Shown: piece after piece, positions 43,897 to 51,392 of the stretch
Layout of the letters: every line of letters begins with the position of its first letter
Numbering within the stretch: position 1 is the first letter of the stretch
Origin: a virus
Virus record (IMG/VR): IMGVR_UViG_3300023174_000162
Coordinates: 1 to 64,000 of that record
Direction: 5' to 3' (one strand)
Length of the DNA stretch: 64,000 nucleotides
Notes under the pieces: generated by a model
What the model was told of the DNA's origin: nothing
Databases searched by the model: none
Seen by the model: the letters and a program-made list of their open reading frames with translations, nothing else
Translations under genes and position numbers: made by a program

Positions 43897-44538
43897 CTAT
43901 TCATTCATTAGATCATCAACGAAATTTAAAAGATATTGCTGATGAGTGTTATGATGCCAATGCTTTCTCATCCAAGTATAATTATCATACCAACTTTTCT
44001 GACTTTCAGGATGACATCCTATTAATCCAACTTTACCTTGTATGATAGCCATAGCATCACCATTTGGATATGTGGCTATAGTCTCATATTCACCATCTCC
44101 TGTAAATGCACATCCATCGTAGAAGAACATATTTTGGGAATAACCATTCCATGATATAGGCATCGCTTTAGCATGAGGACGTCTAGTGCATGTGTTAGGT
44201 CTAGTTATGTATTGCTCGGCTTTGACAGAGTCAAGTATGTCAAAATAATCAGATCCCGCCCAATATGCTCCCATGCATATACCCAAGTAATGCCCACCGT
44301 TATTAACGAAGCTACGGATGCGTTCAACATGAGATCTAAGTAGATAATTCCAGCTATCGGCATCGCCAACACCACCAGGAAAAGCAACCATATCAACATC
44401 ATCAAAAAAATCATCTTCTAACTCCTGTTTGGTAAAAATTTTAAAGTCATAGTGCGGTGTAAGAGCTTGCATTATACCATTCACCGACTGAATCGAGCAC
44501 TTTGGCTGATGAACGAATAAAGCAATTTTACGACGCAT
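43897..44538 (-). CDS. BPL_N / glutamine-amidotransferase-like protein
   Basis: 213 residues from ATG 44538 (a TTG at 44547 sits closer to the AAGGAG and is the alternative). KIALFVHQPKCSIQSVNGIM, then VDMVAFPGGVGDADSWNYLL, YLGICMGAYWAGSDYFDILD with the nucleophile Cys and VGLIGCHPESQKSWYDN fit the DJ-1/PfpI-like BPL_N domain found in amidotransferase-like proteins. Reaction unknown. It is unusual in phages and lies in a small operon with a phosphoesterase. Confidence 0.8.
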   Translation of the reverse strand: MRRKIALFVHQPKCSIQSVNGIMQALTPHYDFKIFTKQELEDDFFDDVDMVAFPGGVGDADSWNYLLRSHVERIRSFVNNGGHYLGICMGAYWAGSDYFDILDSVKAEQYITRPNTCTRRPHAKAMPISWNGYSQNMFFYDGCAFTGDGEYETIATYPNGDAMAIIQGKVGLIGCHPESQKSWYDNYTWMRKHWHHNTHQQYLLNFVDDLMNE

Positions 44539-45097
44539 AATTACCAATTATCTCCTTAAATCCAACTGTTCCACCTTGCTCTTGTATCTTCTTGATTGCA
44601 TCTTCAAACAAGATAGGTCTAAAGTCTGTTTGCTCTACACATACACAATAATATCGAGGATCAATTTCACCTGATTCATTTAGTACTCTATTACTATGAG
44701 TATGACCATGAATGTTAGTTCCAAATCGATATAGCGCGGATGGATGAAGAGGTATATGAGAAAGAATCATACCATTCATTACATGATATCCACGGACATC
44801 TTTAAAGAAAGGAGTATATTCTTCTAGTTTAAAGATATCATGATTACCTTTAATGAGAACTTTTTCACCGTTCAAAAGACCCAGTATCTTCAAAGCTTTA
44901 CGATTAATGACTACATCACCAAGATGATATACCTTATCTTTAGGACGAACAGTATCATTCCAACGTCTCACCATCTCCTCATCCATATCAGCTGGATCAT
45001 CCCATGGACGAAGCTTAGTGACACCATCATTCCTCATGAACTTGCAAACTCCCGCATGACCAAAATGTGAATCACTTGTAAGAAAAACTGCTGGCAT
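44528..45097 (-). CDS. Calcineurin-like metallophosphoesterase 1
   Basis: 189 residues from ATG 45097, overlapping the upstream stop (TAATG) with AAGG 9 nt before it. Motifs: FLTSDSHFGH, VYHLGDVV, LIKGNHD, and NIHGHTHSN, the full metal-binding set of small phosphoesterases such as YfcE-type enzymes. Substrate unknown; cyclic nucleotides, phosphodiesters or nucleic acid ends are possible. Confidence 0.9.
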   Translation of the reverse strand: MPAVFLTSDSHFGHAGVCKFMRNDGVTKLRPWDDPADMDEEMVRRWNDTVRPKDKVYHLGDVVINRKALKILGLLNGEKVLIKGNHDIFKLEEYTPFFKDVRGYHVMNGMILSHIPLHPSALYRFGTNIHGHTHSNRVLNESGEIDPRYYCVCVEQTDFRPILFEDAIKKIQEQGGTVGFKEIIGNYAS

Positions 45098-45285
45098 TAC
45101 CATCCACCTTCGCTATGTTGCATTAGATAACTATATACGCTTTCATGATCTTTAATCCATTGACCTGCAGGAGTCATATCATTAAAAGCTTTATTTGGAC
45201 TACTCCACCACGTATCAGCAAGATCTTTACCTACCAGAGCAATAACCAATGCTACAGATCTTTGCTTCATAATATGTTCATTCAT
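45097..45285 (-). CDS. Small protein resembling Xre/MbcA/ParS-type antitoxin domain
   Basis: 62 residues. LADTWWSSPNKAFNDMTPAG, then QWIKDHESVYSYLMQHSEGG recalls the DUF2384 toxin-binding domain (W-x-x-PN-x-A/F...TP...). The N-terminal DNA-binding half of those antitoxins is missing. It could be an anti-toxin decoy or simply a small unrelated helical protein; low certainty on function. Confidence 0.6.
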   Translation of the reverse strand: MNEHIMKQRSVALVIALVGKDLADTWWSSPNKAFNDMTPAGQWIKDHESVYSYLMQHSEGGW

Positions 45286-45294
45286 AATAATCCT

Positions 45295-45386
45295 TGGTGG
45301 AAGCGGTGAGATTCGAACTCACGGACCCATTTCTGAGTCGACAGTTTTCAAGACTGTTCCGATAAACCGGACTCTGGCACGCTTCC
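45295..45386 (-). tRNA. tRNA-Ser(UGA)
   Basis: Acceptor GGAAGCG/CGCTTCC, anticodon stem ACAGT/ACTGT with loop CTTGAAA giving UGA, long variable arm, A73 and encoded CCA on the minus strand. Confidence 0.93.
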
Positions 45387-45391
45387 ATGTT

Positions 45392-45649
45392 TTAGTCAAA
45401 AACACCTACAACATCTTCTTCTGTAAGGATATAGATTGGAATATTATCTATAGTCGTAGATGTTGCTTTGTTCCAATTAATTAAAATCGTTTCACCAACT
45501 TTTACATCTACAACATCCGGCCCAATTGCTATAACTTTTGCTTTATCAACAGTTTCTATACCTTTAGCAATATAGATTCCAGATCCTGTAGTCGTCTCAC
45601 TTTTCAATTTTACTGCTGCAAGCTTTTTACCAATCGGTTTAATTTTCAT
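45392..45649 (-). CDS. GroES-like co-chaperonin
   Basis: 85 residues. KIKPIGKKLAAVKLKSETTT, then GSGIYIAKGIETVDKAKVIA, IGPDVVDVKVGETILINWNK and YILTEEDVVGVFD match the Cpn10 fold. The SETTTGSGIYI segment is the mobile loop that docks on GroEL. T4 makes gp31 to help host GroEL fold its capsid protein; this protein is nearer to bacterial GroES and probably plays the same part. RBS AAGGA. Confidence 0.9.
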   Translation of the reverse strand: MKIKPIGKKLAAVKLKSETTTGSGIYIAKGIETVDKAKVIAIGPDVVDVKVGETILINWNKATSTTIDNIPIYILTEEDVVGVFD

Positions 45650-45673
45650 TCTGAATCCTTATATATGTAAAAT

Positions 45674-45748
45674 TGGTCCGGCCGCCAGGAATCAAACCTG
45701 GATCGCAAGATTAGAAGTCATGTGTACTATTCATTGTACTACGGCCAG
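45674..45748 (-). tRNA. tRNA-Arg(UCU)
   Basis: Acceptor CTGGCCG/CGGCCGG (one U-G pair), anticodon loop CTTCTAA giving UCU, T-arm CAGG-TTTGATTC-CTGG, A73 and encoded CCA. One U-U mismatch in the anticodon stem. Confidence 0.85.
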
Positions 45749-45755
45749 ATTTATA

Positions 45756-45785
45756 ATTATAAGTCAAATGCATTAAAAAGTACAA
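45756..45785 (-). promoter_or_regulatory. Early-type promoter (TTGTAC variant)
   Basis: -35 TTGTAC, 18-bp spacer, -10 TATAAT on the minus strand, upstream of tRNA-Arg, GroES, tRNA-Ser(UGA) and following genes. Confidence 0.65.
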
Positions 45786-45795
45786 CGTTTATTTG

Positions 45796-45803
45796 TATAA
45801 ATA
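45796..45803 (+). promoter_or_regulatory. Late promoter for 45847-46068
   Basis: TATAAATA on the plus strand, exactly the T4 late -10 box, 43 bp before the ATG. Confidence 0.65.
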
Positions 45804-45846
45804 CTGATAATAGCTATATGCTATTTATTATAAAAAGGTAAACATA

Positions 45847-46068
45847 ATGTTACACAACTATCAACCTGTATTTAATATCAATATGATAATAGAAAAGCAA
45901 CAAACGTTCTTATGCGAATTTGTTGATCTAAAACGTAATGGTTGGTTACATTATTCAAAAGCTTTAAACAACATGACCGGCGATTTTTGGCAGCTATGGA
46001 TGGATGAAGCTGATAAGCAAGTTAGTAATCTAGCTGAAAGCATGAAGCTGACAATTAGATCTAAGTAG
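45847..46068 (+). CDS. Small late protein, unknown function
   Basis: 73 residues: NYQPVFNINMIIEKQQTFLC, then LNNMTGDFWQLWMDEADKQV. The helical, amphipathic pattern has a vague phasin-like feel, but no family is certain. It ends in TAG; readthrough by the CUA tRNA would add 26 codons. Preceded by a late promoter. Confidence 0.7.
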   Translation: MLHNYQPVFNINMIIEKQQTFLCEFVDLKRNGWLHYSKALNNMTGDFWQLWMDEADKQVSNLAESMKLTIRSK

Positions 46069-46120
46069 TACCGCAGTTTATGTATACATCATCTTGAGGA
46101 TTCATCCTTATCAATTGTCA

Positions 46121-46150
46121 TTGACTTGACGTCTTGTAGTGCAATATAAT
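46121..46150 (+). promoter_or_regulatory. Sigma70-type promoter of the lipoprotein trio
   Basis: TTGACT, 18-bp spacer, TATAAT on the plus strand, 31 bp before ATG 46181. It differs from the GTGTAC-type early promoters. Confidence 0.6.
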
Positions 46151-46180
46151 TTTTAAACATACTAGAGTGGGGAGTGGGGT

Positions 46181-46351
46181 ATGAAATTCCTGAGCATCAT
46201 AATGCTCCCATTGCTATTTCTTGGTTGTGAGCAGTATTATCGTTATCCATGCCAAGATCCAGCAAAATGGGAAACCGAAGAATGTAAAAAGCCAATCTGT
46301 GAAGTGAACAGAGATTGTCCTGAGCTTATTTTTAATAAGGAGAAAAAATGA
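46181..46351 (+). CDS. Small phage lipoprotein
   Basis: 56 residues. MKFLSIIMLPLLFLGCEQYY has a lipoprotein signal with lipobox LFLGC, so Cys16 should be lipidated after cleavage. The mature part (RYPCQDPAKWETEECKKPIC) has four more cysteines likely to form disulfides. I recognise this short family from marine phages, function unknown. Its stop overlaps the next start (ATGA). GGGGAGTGGGG precedes the ATG. Confidence 0.8.
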   Translation: MKFLSIIMLPLLFLGCEQYYRYPCQDPAKWETEECKKPICEVNRDCPELIFNKEKK

Positions 46352-46707
46352 AAAACACAAAAACTAAAACAAGTAAACCTGGAGAAAGGTATACTGAACA
46401 AGAGCTAATGGTTAGACTAAAAGTTTTCATTGGAACATGTTTAGCATGCACACTTATTGGTATCGTATTTGTAGTTCTTTATTCACTAATATTTGTAGTT
46501 CAACCTCTAGATGCAATAAGTCCAATCGACGCAAAGTTCTTTGAGTTGATTATTCCTCTTGCTACATTCTTAACTGGTACATTATCAGGTATTATGTTAG
46601 CTGGAACTGGACGTGAAGCTGCAATGGCTGGAGCAGAAATGCAACGAAATGCCATGGCAGTAGATGAACCTCAACCAGACCCAGAACCAGAAGAAACCCA
46701 AAAGTAA
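46348..46707 (+). CDS. Two-span membrane protein
   Basis: 119 residues with two hydrophobic segments (about 27-51, LKVFIGTCLACTLIGIVFVV; and about 66-90, FFELIIPLATFLTGTLSGIM), a basic N-terminus and an acidic Pro/Glu tail (EPQPDPEPEETQK). The layout is holin-like, but the lipoprotein partner and the downstream gene suggest an envelope or superinfection complex instead. Coupled to the lipoprotein by ATGA. Confidence 0.75.
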   Translation: MKNTKTKTSKPGERYTEQELMVRLKVFIGTCLACTLIGIVFVVLYSLIFVVQPLDAISPIDAKFFELIIPLATFLTGTLSGIMLAGTGREAAMAGAEMQRNAMAVDEPQPDPEPEETQK

Positions 46708-46711
46708 AAAC

Positions 46712-46732
46712 AAGGGGGTCTAGAACCCCCTT
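46712..46732 (+). terminator. Hairpin between the membrane protein genes
   Basis: AAGGGGGT-ctaga-ACCCCCTT forms a perfect 8-bp stem 4 bp after the 46707 stop. The U-tract is short (TTATAAAC), so partial termination or mRNA stabilisation is likely. Confidence 0.65.
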
Positions 46733-46742
46733 ATAAACTATC

Positions 46743-47519
46743 ATGGATCCGTTAACACTCTTTGCACTTGCTAATGGCGCAGTAAAACTTGTAAAGGAAG
46801 GTTGTAAACTTTACAAGGATATTAAAAGTGCTGCGGGCGACGTAACAGATGTATTAAAAGATCTTGATGATCAATTTCATAACAGGTTTAAAGATCGTGC
46901 ACCAACTATTGCTGAGAAAAATCAGTACGTAGAAGAAAAAAATCGCGTCATTGAACTAAATAAGAAGAAGGGTGAGACAGCCAATATCTATACAGAGATT
47001 GGTCAACATCTAGGCGTATACTTTGATAACTATTATAAGTGCTTAGCAGTATTTGAAGAAGAAGAACGCCGTAGTAAAACTGAAGTATATCATGGTGAAG
47101 ACAGCGTGGGTAAACGTGCACTACAACGTGTTCTACTTCAAAAGCAATTAAAATCAATGTGGTCAGAGTTACGTGAGATTATGGTATATCAAAGTCCTCC
47201 AGAATTAGGCGCACTTTGGACAGAAGTTGAAGAAATGATGAAAATAGTTGGTAAAGAACAAACCATAGCAATTGCTCAAGAAATGCAACGTGATAGAATA
47301 CGCGCAAAACAGAATGCACGAAAAAGAAAAAAACTTAAATACAAAATTGCGTGTTGGAGTGTAGCTACTTTATCGATAATTTATCTAATTGCATTAGTCT
47401 GGAGCGTCGTTGAAATAAGAAAAGAAGTAAAACCGGAATTAGGAAAATGCCTAATTCCGAAAGGTGCTTGGGGCTATAAGCAATATAATAACTTAAAGTG
47501 GGTAGAGTGCGAGATTTAA
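46743..47519 (+). CDS. Coiled-coil protein with C-terminal membrane helix
   Basis: 258 residues. MDPLTLFALANGAVKLVKEG, then a long charged helical region and KIACWSVATLSIIYLIALVW (about 202-221) as a membrane span, with a short C-terminal domain (LIPKGAWGYKQYNNLKWVEC). Similar proteins follow the same lipoprotein and two-span genes in marine phages, to my memory. Role unknown; candidates are lysis control, exclusion or DNA entry. Confidence 0.75.
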   Translation: MDPLTLFALANGAVKLVKEGCKLYKDIKSAAGDVTDVLKDLDDQFHNRFKDRAPTIAEKNQYVEEKNRVIELNKKKGETANIYTEIGQHLGVYFDNYYKCLAVFEEEERRSKTEVYHGEDSVGKRALQRVLLQKQLKSMWSELREIMVYQSPPELGALWTEVEEMMKIVGKEQTIAIAQEMQRDRIRAKQNARKRKKLKYKIACWSVATLSIIYLIALVWSVVEIRKEVKPELGKCLIPKGAWGYKQYNNLKWVECEI

Positions 47520-48181
47520 GTCCATAAACTTGAGAAGTGTTTTGCAAATAGATTGATACCTTCTTGCATTCTATCCCAGTGTTTTTGACGACCTTCCCAA
47601 TCGCATTCACGAGTACCAGTCGATTTTAGCTCAAACAGCTGTTCATCTTTTTTCGTGATAGGATTCCAGTGTGTTTCACCGCTTGCAATTGATTCGCACT
47701 CTCCGCGTTCACCTGTCCAATATGGATCATCCCAATTATCTTTATTATACTCTTCAAATGCCCATATCATATGATCGAGAGCTTTATTCCACTCATCTTC
47801 TGCTTGCTTGAAAAGCACATCAGCATGATCGTGAAGAGGTCCATCGCCTTTTTCAGCCCAAAACTCATTACTAGATACAAGATCACTATATTCTTTACCA
47901 AGAAATTCACATGGAACTCCATGCTTATCTTCTTTTACTTTATGAAGAAGAGGAGCAATGATCTTAGCAAGAGTATGATCAGCTGACCACGCATCATAGT
48001 TATGAATAACTATTTTTTCTTTCCGCTCGCCTCTCATCTTCTCTAGCCAAAGAAAAGGTGCAGTAGGAATTAAGATTGCAATCTTATCACGCAAGTATTC
48101 TGAGACTCCTACATATTTCAGGAGTTCTACAAGTTGATATGGTCCAACCCAGTTTTTATATGGTCCTAGATTAACTCGCAT
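47516..48181 (-). CDS. Conserved phage protein, unknown function
   Basis: 221 residues from ATG 48181; a longer frame to 48229 overlaps the preceding gene without a good RBS. MRVNLGPYKNWVGPYQLVEL, then YDAWSADHTLAKIIAPLLHK and WNKALDHMIWAFEEYNKDNW are conserved blocks seen in several phages. Acidic middle, no membrane helix. Convergent with 46743-47519, overlapping by 4 nt. Confidence 0.78.
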   Translation of the reverse strand: MRVNLGPYKNWVGPYQLVELLKYVGVSEYLRDKIAILIPTAPFLWLEKMRGERKEKIVIHNYDAWSADHTLAKIIAPLLHKVKEDKHGVPCEFLGKEYSDLVSSNEFWAEKGDGPLHDHADVLFKQAEDEWNKALDHMIWAFEEYNKDNWDDPYWTGERGECESIASGETHWNPITKKDEQLFELKSTGTRECDWEGRQKHWDRMQEGINLFAKHFSSLWT

Positions 48182-48344
48182 CTTCTGTCTCTTTATTTTT
48201 CTTAGTTGAAGAATGTTTACTGCCGTCAATTTGAGCTTTAATCATTGATTCTTTAAATACATTACGACGATCTTTATCCAAGATAGTAGTCATTGCACGT
48301 TTTGTTTGTTTTGAGATCTTAAAAGTTGAATCACGACGCTGCAT
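48171..48344 (-). CDS. Small basic protein (57 aa)
   Basis: MQRRDSTFKISKQTKRAMTT, then ILDKDRRNVFKESMIKAQID. The ATG lies directly after the phosphoesterase stop, and its end overlaps the next start by 11 nt. Basic and helical; probably nucleic-acid-binding. Not long enough for most ORF filters. Confidence 0.55.
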   Translation of the reverse strand: MQRRDSTFKISKQTKRAMTTILDKDRRNVFKESMIKAQIDGSKHSSTKKNKETEDAS

Positions 48345-48345
48345 A

Positions 48346-49218
48346 TTATACCTCTACATATTTAAGTTTAAAATTATCAGCACGATCTTCATAACCATCA
48401 TAGCCACGAGGATTGCACACAACACGAGTAGTACCAATCATATAGTCAAATTCTTCATGTGTATGACCATGAGTCCACAGTTTGATCTGACGATTATTCA
48501 AGATGAACTCATTCAGATCTGAACTATAAGCACCATTTGTTACCTTCTCATCCTTATATTTAGGATGAGTACTGAACTTAGATGGAGAGTGATGTCCAAC
48601 TACAACAAATGGAGTAACAGAATTATGCTCTAAACATGTGCTTAGTTTCACAAGAAATTTCTTATGATCTTCTACAGAATCTTCTGGTGTGAACTTAGCT
48701 GGACGCTCTCTAAATACGATTTTACCTCCATCATCATACACTTTAAATGACACCATATTATGCGAATTATTGACAAGCTGAAAGTCACTCATAAAACTAG
48801 CAATTGACTTCATAGTATATCTATCTTCGTCGTTCATATCAGTCCATAGAGAACCGCCAAAGAACATATGCCCATCAATCAACATTGACTCTTTATCAAG
48901 CAAAAAGAAGTTCTCTAGATCTTTAGTTGCATTGCTGATATAATCAAATGAATACTTGAAGTCTCCATGATAGTGCTCATGATTACCCATCACCATAAGA
49001 ACCTTTTGGAATTCTGCGCAGCAGTTCTTTAGGAAGTCGTAGTATCTACGTCCTCTAGCTTCTTGTGTAGTGTAATCTGCTAGATTAGGATTGAAGTACT
49101 CGAGTTCATAAGCAATGAGAATATCCCCACCTAGGATGAGGACATCTGCATTCTCTTCGTTTTTAAGTGTCAGATCACCGAACTCGAGGTGAAGATCTGA
49201 GCACACAGCTACTTTCAT
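48346..49218 (-). CDS. Calcineurin-like metallophosphoesterase 2
   Basis: 290 residues. VAVCSDLHLEFGD, LILGGDILI, VLMVMGNHEHYHGDF, VVVGHHSPSKF and WTHGHTHEEFDY give the complete metal site of the family. It is of a different subgroup from the protein at 44528-45097 (longer, with inserted loops). Substrate unknown. Confidence 0.92.
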   Translation of the reverse strand: MKVAVCSDLHLEFGDLTLKNEENADVLILGGDILIAYELEYFNPNLADYTTQEARGRRYYDFLKNCCAEFQKVLMVMGNHEHYHGDFKYSFDYISNATKDLENFFLLDKESMLIDGHMFFGGSLWTDMNDEDRYTMKSIASFMSDFQLVNNSHNMVSFKVYDDGGKIVFRERPAKFTPEDSVEDHKKFLVKLSTCLEHNSVTPFVVVGHHSPSKFSTHPKYKDEKVTNGAYSSDLNEFILNNRQIKLWTHGHTHEEFDYMIGTTRVVCNPRGYDGYEDRADNFKLKYVEV

Positions 49219-49228
49219 TGTTATTCCT

Positions 49229-49408
49229 TTAATTAAACACTCTTTTCTTTTTTAAACGATTAGGATCTTTCATACACCAAATACAACGCTTTGATGGCGT
49301 ATCATAAAAATATAGCTTACAATCAGGATACGTGTCTCCACAATTGACACATGTATAGAGCTTCATCTCTGGACCAAGATCATCGTCCTGCTTTTTTGTC
49401 TTTGTCAT
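49229..49408 (-). CDS. Small zinc-ribbon protein (59 aa)
   Basis: MTKTKKQDDDLGPEMKLYTC, then VNCGDTYPDCKLYFYDTPSK and RCIWCMKDP. Pairs C20-x2-C23 and C42-x2-C45 form a zinc ribbon. The start lies within the end of the upstream gene (29-nt overlap). A nucleic-acid-binding role is plausible. RBS is weak, so coupling is expected; an internal ATG at codon 15 is the alternative start. Confidence 0.65.
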   Translation of the reverse strand: MTKTKKQDDDLGPEMKLYTCVNCGDTYPDCKLYFYDTPSKRCIWCMKDPNRLKKKRVFN

Positions 49409-49832
49409 AGATGTTCTCAGTTACAAATACTTCAAACTTCTTATCATCTGCCCATGTCTTTACGTAATCATTGTCTTCATCACAGAGCTTGATGATATGC
49501 TCTTGTGTGATCTCATGAGTACTTATAACTGTTTCACCCAACCATTTTTGTGAGAATTCTTTTGCTTCTTTACATACGACAGTATCTTCTGCATGTTCTG
49601 CGCATTTAGCTTTCACTACATAACGCATACGATAGGTAGAAGTGCATTCAACAAGATAGTATTTTTCCTCTTCTTGTTTCTCAACTTTACGCATAGTATA
49701 AGAGCCATTTTTATTATCAATGAACTCGATGTCGTCACCAACATTCCAACCGGCTTCCATGAGGATCTCATCAGTAAGCGGAAGAATGGTATCATCACCA
49801 TCTTGAATCAAATCAATAGTATATCTTTTCAT
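49380..49832 (-). CDS. AbrB-like plus DpnD/PcfM-like two-domain protein
   Basis: 150 residues. The first 50 residues (YTIDLIQDGDDTILPLTDEI, then GWNVGDDIEFIDNKNGSYTM) look like a SpoVT/AbrB swapped-hairpin DNA-binding domain. Residues about 58-140 (YYLVECTSTYRMRYVVKAKC, then EHIIKLCDEDNDYVKTWADD) resemble DpnD/PcfM-type small proteins. A transcription regulator is possible. Domain assignments are from pattern memory only. Confidence 0.7.
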   Translation of the reverse strand: MKRYTIDLIQDGDDTILPLTDEILMEAGWNVGDDIEFIDNKNGSYTMRKVEKQEEEKYYLVECTSTYRMRYVVKAKCAEHAEDTVVCKEAKEFSQKWLGETVISTHEITQEHIIKLCDEDNDYVKTWADDKKFEVFVTENIYDKDKKAGR

Positions 49833-50080
49833 CCTATCCTCATCTGCAATAACTGTTTAGCTTCACGTACGGACTTAGTCTTCATTCCATTGATGACGAT
49901 GTTCTTGTCAGAATAAACCAATACATTACCACCATTAAAACGAAGCAGATAGCAATCTTTGCCATTACTATCTGTAGCTTTCTCGCTAATACGATCAAAA
50001 GAGTCTACAAAGCCACCAAATTTCAGAGTGTCTTCGAGCTCTTCAGCCGCTAGCTTACGTATATATCCAATTGGCATCAT
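49829..50080 (-). CDS. Hypothetical protein, possibly leaderless
   Basis: 83 residues: PIGYIRKLAAEELEDTLKFG, then GKDCYLLRFNGGNVLVYSDK. It starts ATG ATG only 5 nt after the -10 of the 50086 promoter, so the transcript would begin at or inside the start codons with no room for a ribosome site. Small beta-type fold. Unknown function. Confidence 0.68.
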   Translation of the reverse strand: MMPIGYIRKLAAEELEDTLKFGGFVDSFDRISEKATDSNGKDCYLLRFNGGNVLVYSDKNIVINGMKTKSVREAKQLLQMRIG

Positions 50081-50085
50081 AATGT

Positions 50086-50115
50086 ATTATACTCCATATA
50101 AAGAATTAAGTACAC
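50086..50115 (-). promoter_or_regulatory. Early-type promoter, giving a leaderless start
   Basis: -35 GTGTAC, 18-bp spacer, -10 TATAAT on the minus strand. The -10 is followed by ACATT and then ATG ATG. Confidence 0.75.
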
Positions 50116-50118
50116 ATT

Positions 50119-50547
50119 TTATTCGTAATCGTAGTCTTCCTCTTCGTACGAAGGATTCGTTTCGATCAGAACTCTACCGAACTGGATGATGCCCTCCCAA
50201 TCAGGAGTTCCACGACCACCACCAGTTACAAAATCTGTTTGAAAATCTACAATCGCACCTAAACTTTCAATGTCATAAAATGAACGTGCGCGGATATCGC
50301 GGATATCTTCAACGCGAATGCATCCAATACTACCAGAATCCACAGAGTGTTTAGTTCTGATGTTCGATCGATACTCGCCATCACCGTATACGGTACCGTA
50401 CGTAGCAAATCGACGACCATCTGCAAATTGAAATTCACCATCTAAGCATTCATTGCCCTTGATGGTTAGAGAGCAAAATTCATCCCACTCTTCATCTGTC
50501 ATAACGTAGCAGAGGTCACCAATGTAGTACTTTCCAGCTTGCATCAT
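50119..50547 (-). CDS. Conserved phage protein, unknown function
   Basis: 142 residues. KYYIGDLCYVMTDEEWDEFC, then FATYGTVYGDGEYRSN and VDSGSIGCIRVEDI form a conserved pattern found in proteins of several phages and some bacteria, with no known activity. The C-terminus is acidic (SYEEEDYDYE). Start overlaps the preceding stop (ATGA). Confidence 0.75.
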   Translation of the reverse strand: MMQAGKYYIGDLCYVMTDEEWDEFCSLTIKGNECLDGEFQFADGRRFATYGTVYGDGEYRSNIRTKHSVDSGSIGCIRVEDIRDIRARSFYDIESLGAIVDFQTDFVTGGGRGTPDWEGIIQFGRVLIETNPSYEEEDYDYE

Positions 50548-50717
50548 ACTTTTTCTCCGTAATATTGTGCATCATTATCGTATGATGCAGCCGCATAGTT
50601 CATCATCTCAAACTCCGCAGAGAACTCAGCGACCATCTCGTCATGCTGAACTTCCGCTAGAGATTCGTAGTGATCATCAGCGATGAGCTGAAGAAGGCCG
50701 TTGAGTTCGTCTATCAT
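50544..50717 (-). CDS. Small acidic hypothetical protein (57 aa)
   Basis: Starts at ATG 50717 with GGAG 7 nt upstream; longer frames run into the previous gene. MIDELNGLLQLIADDHYESL, then VQHDEMVAEFSAEFEMMNYA. Acidic and helical; unknown function. Confidence 0.62.
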   Translation of the reverse strand: MIDELNGLLQLIADDHYESLAEVQHDEMVAEFSAEFEMMNYAAASYDNDAQYYGEKV

Positions 50718-50718
50718 A

Positions 50719-51084
50719 TTACACTCCAACGTTAGTAACTTTGGAAGGTTTGCGAGAAGCTTGACGTGCTTTCTTACCAACCGGTTTTGACATCAACTTT
50801 TGCAGACGCTCTTGAACTCGAGCGATCGCTTGTTCTTTACGAGCTTCACGTTCGACTTTCTTTTGAGCACGAATTGCTTCGCGTTCTGCTTTCTTAGCTT
50901 CACGAGCTTTGATCTTTTCGGTACGAGCAGCTTCTTTATTTGCACGAGCACTCGATTTTTCGATCTTCGCATCGTTGCGAGCTTGTTTGAGTTGAGCTTG
51001 GAAGTACTGTACATTACCACGTGCAAAATTCAGAGCTTCTTTAGCTTGAGCAAGTTCTTGCTTCAGGGATTCGATCTTAGTCAT
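50719..51084 (-). CDS. Basic coiled-coil protein
   Basis: 121 residues from ATG 51084 (GGAG 6 nt upstream; a TTG four codons earlier overlaps the RBS). A near-continuous helix of K, R, E and A (AKIEKSSARANKEAARTEKI) with a very basic C-terminus (KPVGKKARQASRKPSKVTNV). It may bind nucleic acid or the nucleoid. First gene after the 51162 promoter, so early. Confidence 0.7.
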   Translation of the reverse strand: MTKIESLKQELAQAKEALNFARGNVQYFQAQLKQARNDAKIEKSSARANKEAARTEKIKAREAKKAEREAIRAQKKVEREARKEQAIARVQERLQKLMSKPVGKKARQASRKPSKVTNVGV

Positions 51085-51161
51085 ATAATTCTCCAAAAAA
51101 TTAACATAATATAAAAGTTATCAACCGAATATTTTTGCTTTGTTATTCAATCGATAGAGTA

Positions 51162-51191
51162 ATTATACCCTAAGCGCAAAAGAATGTACAC
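51162..51191 (-). promoter_or_regulatory. Early-type promoter with upstream palindrome
   Basis: -35 GTGTAC, 18-bp spacer, -10 TATAAT on the minus strand. The 18-bp palindrome lies at 51206-51223 upstream. Confidence 0.78.
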
Positions 51192-51256
51192 TACTTTTTT
51201 CAACTGTGTACGGAATGATACACTTTTGTGGTTTTGATGGTTTATTACATTCTGGA

Positions 51257-51365
51257 AACAATTCCGTGTCCTACCAGGGCCTCCTGGGGACCTCCGGGCC
51301 GGCCGGATGATAGGATATTCATCCCCCAGATGGCAAAACACCCCAGGACTTCTCCCAGGGTGTTA
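51257..51365 (-). ncRNA. GC-rich structured intergenic element C
   Basis: The element has AAACAATTCC then CCTACCAGGGCCTCCTGGGG. Hairpins visible are CCAGG-gcct-CCTGG, GGATGA...TCATCC and AACACC...GGTGTT. Its start closely matches element B at 36838 (AAACAATTC, then TACCAGGGG) and partly element A at 34356. All three lie between early operons. Confidence 0.5.
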
Positions 51366-51392
51366 CTTTTTGATAATATTTCCTACCGGAAA

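Noticed and set aside
45097-45285. Complete toxin-antitoxin pair
   Set aside because: Only a partial resemblance to an antitoxin domain; no toxin gene adjoins it.
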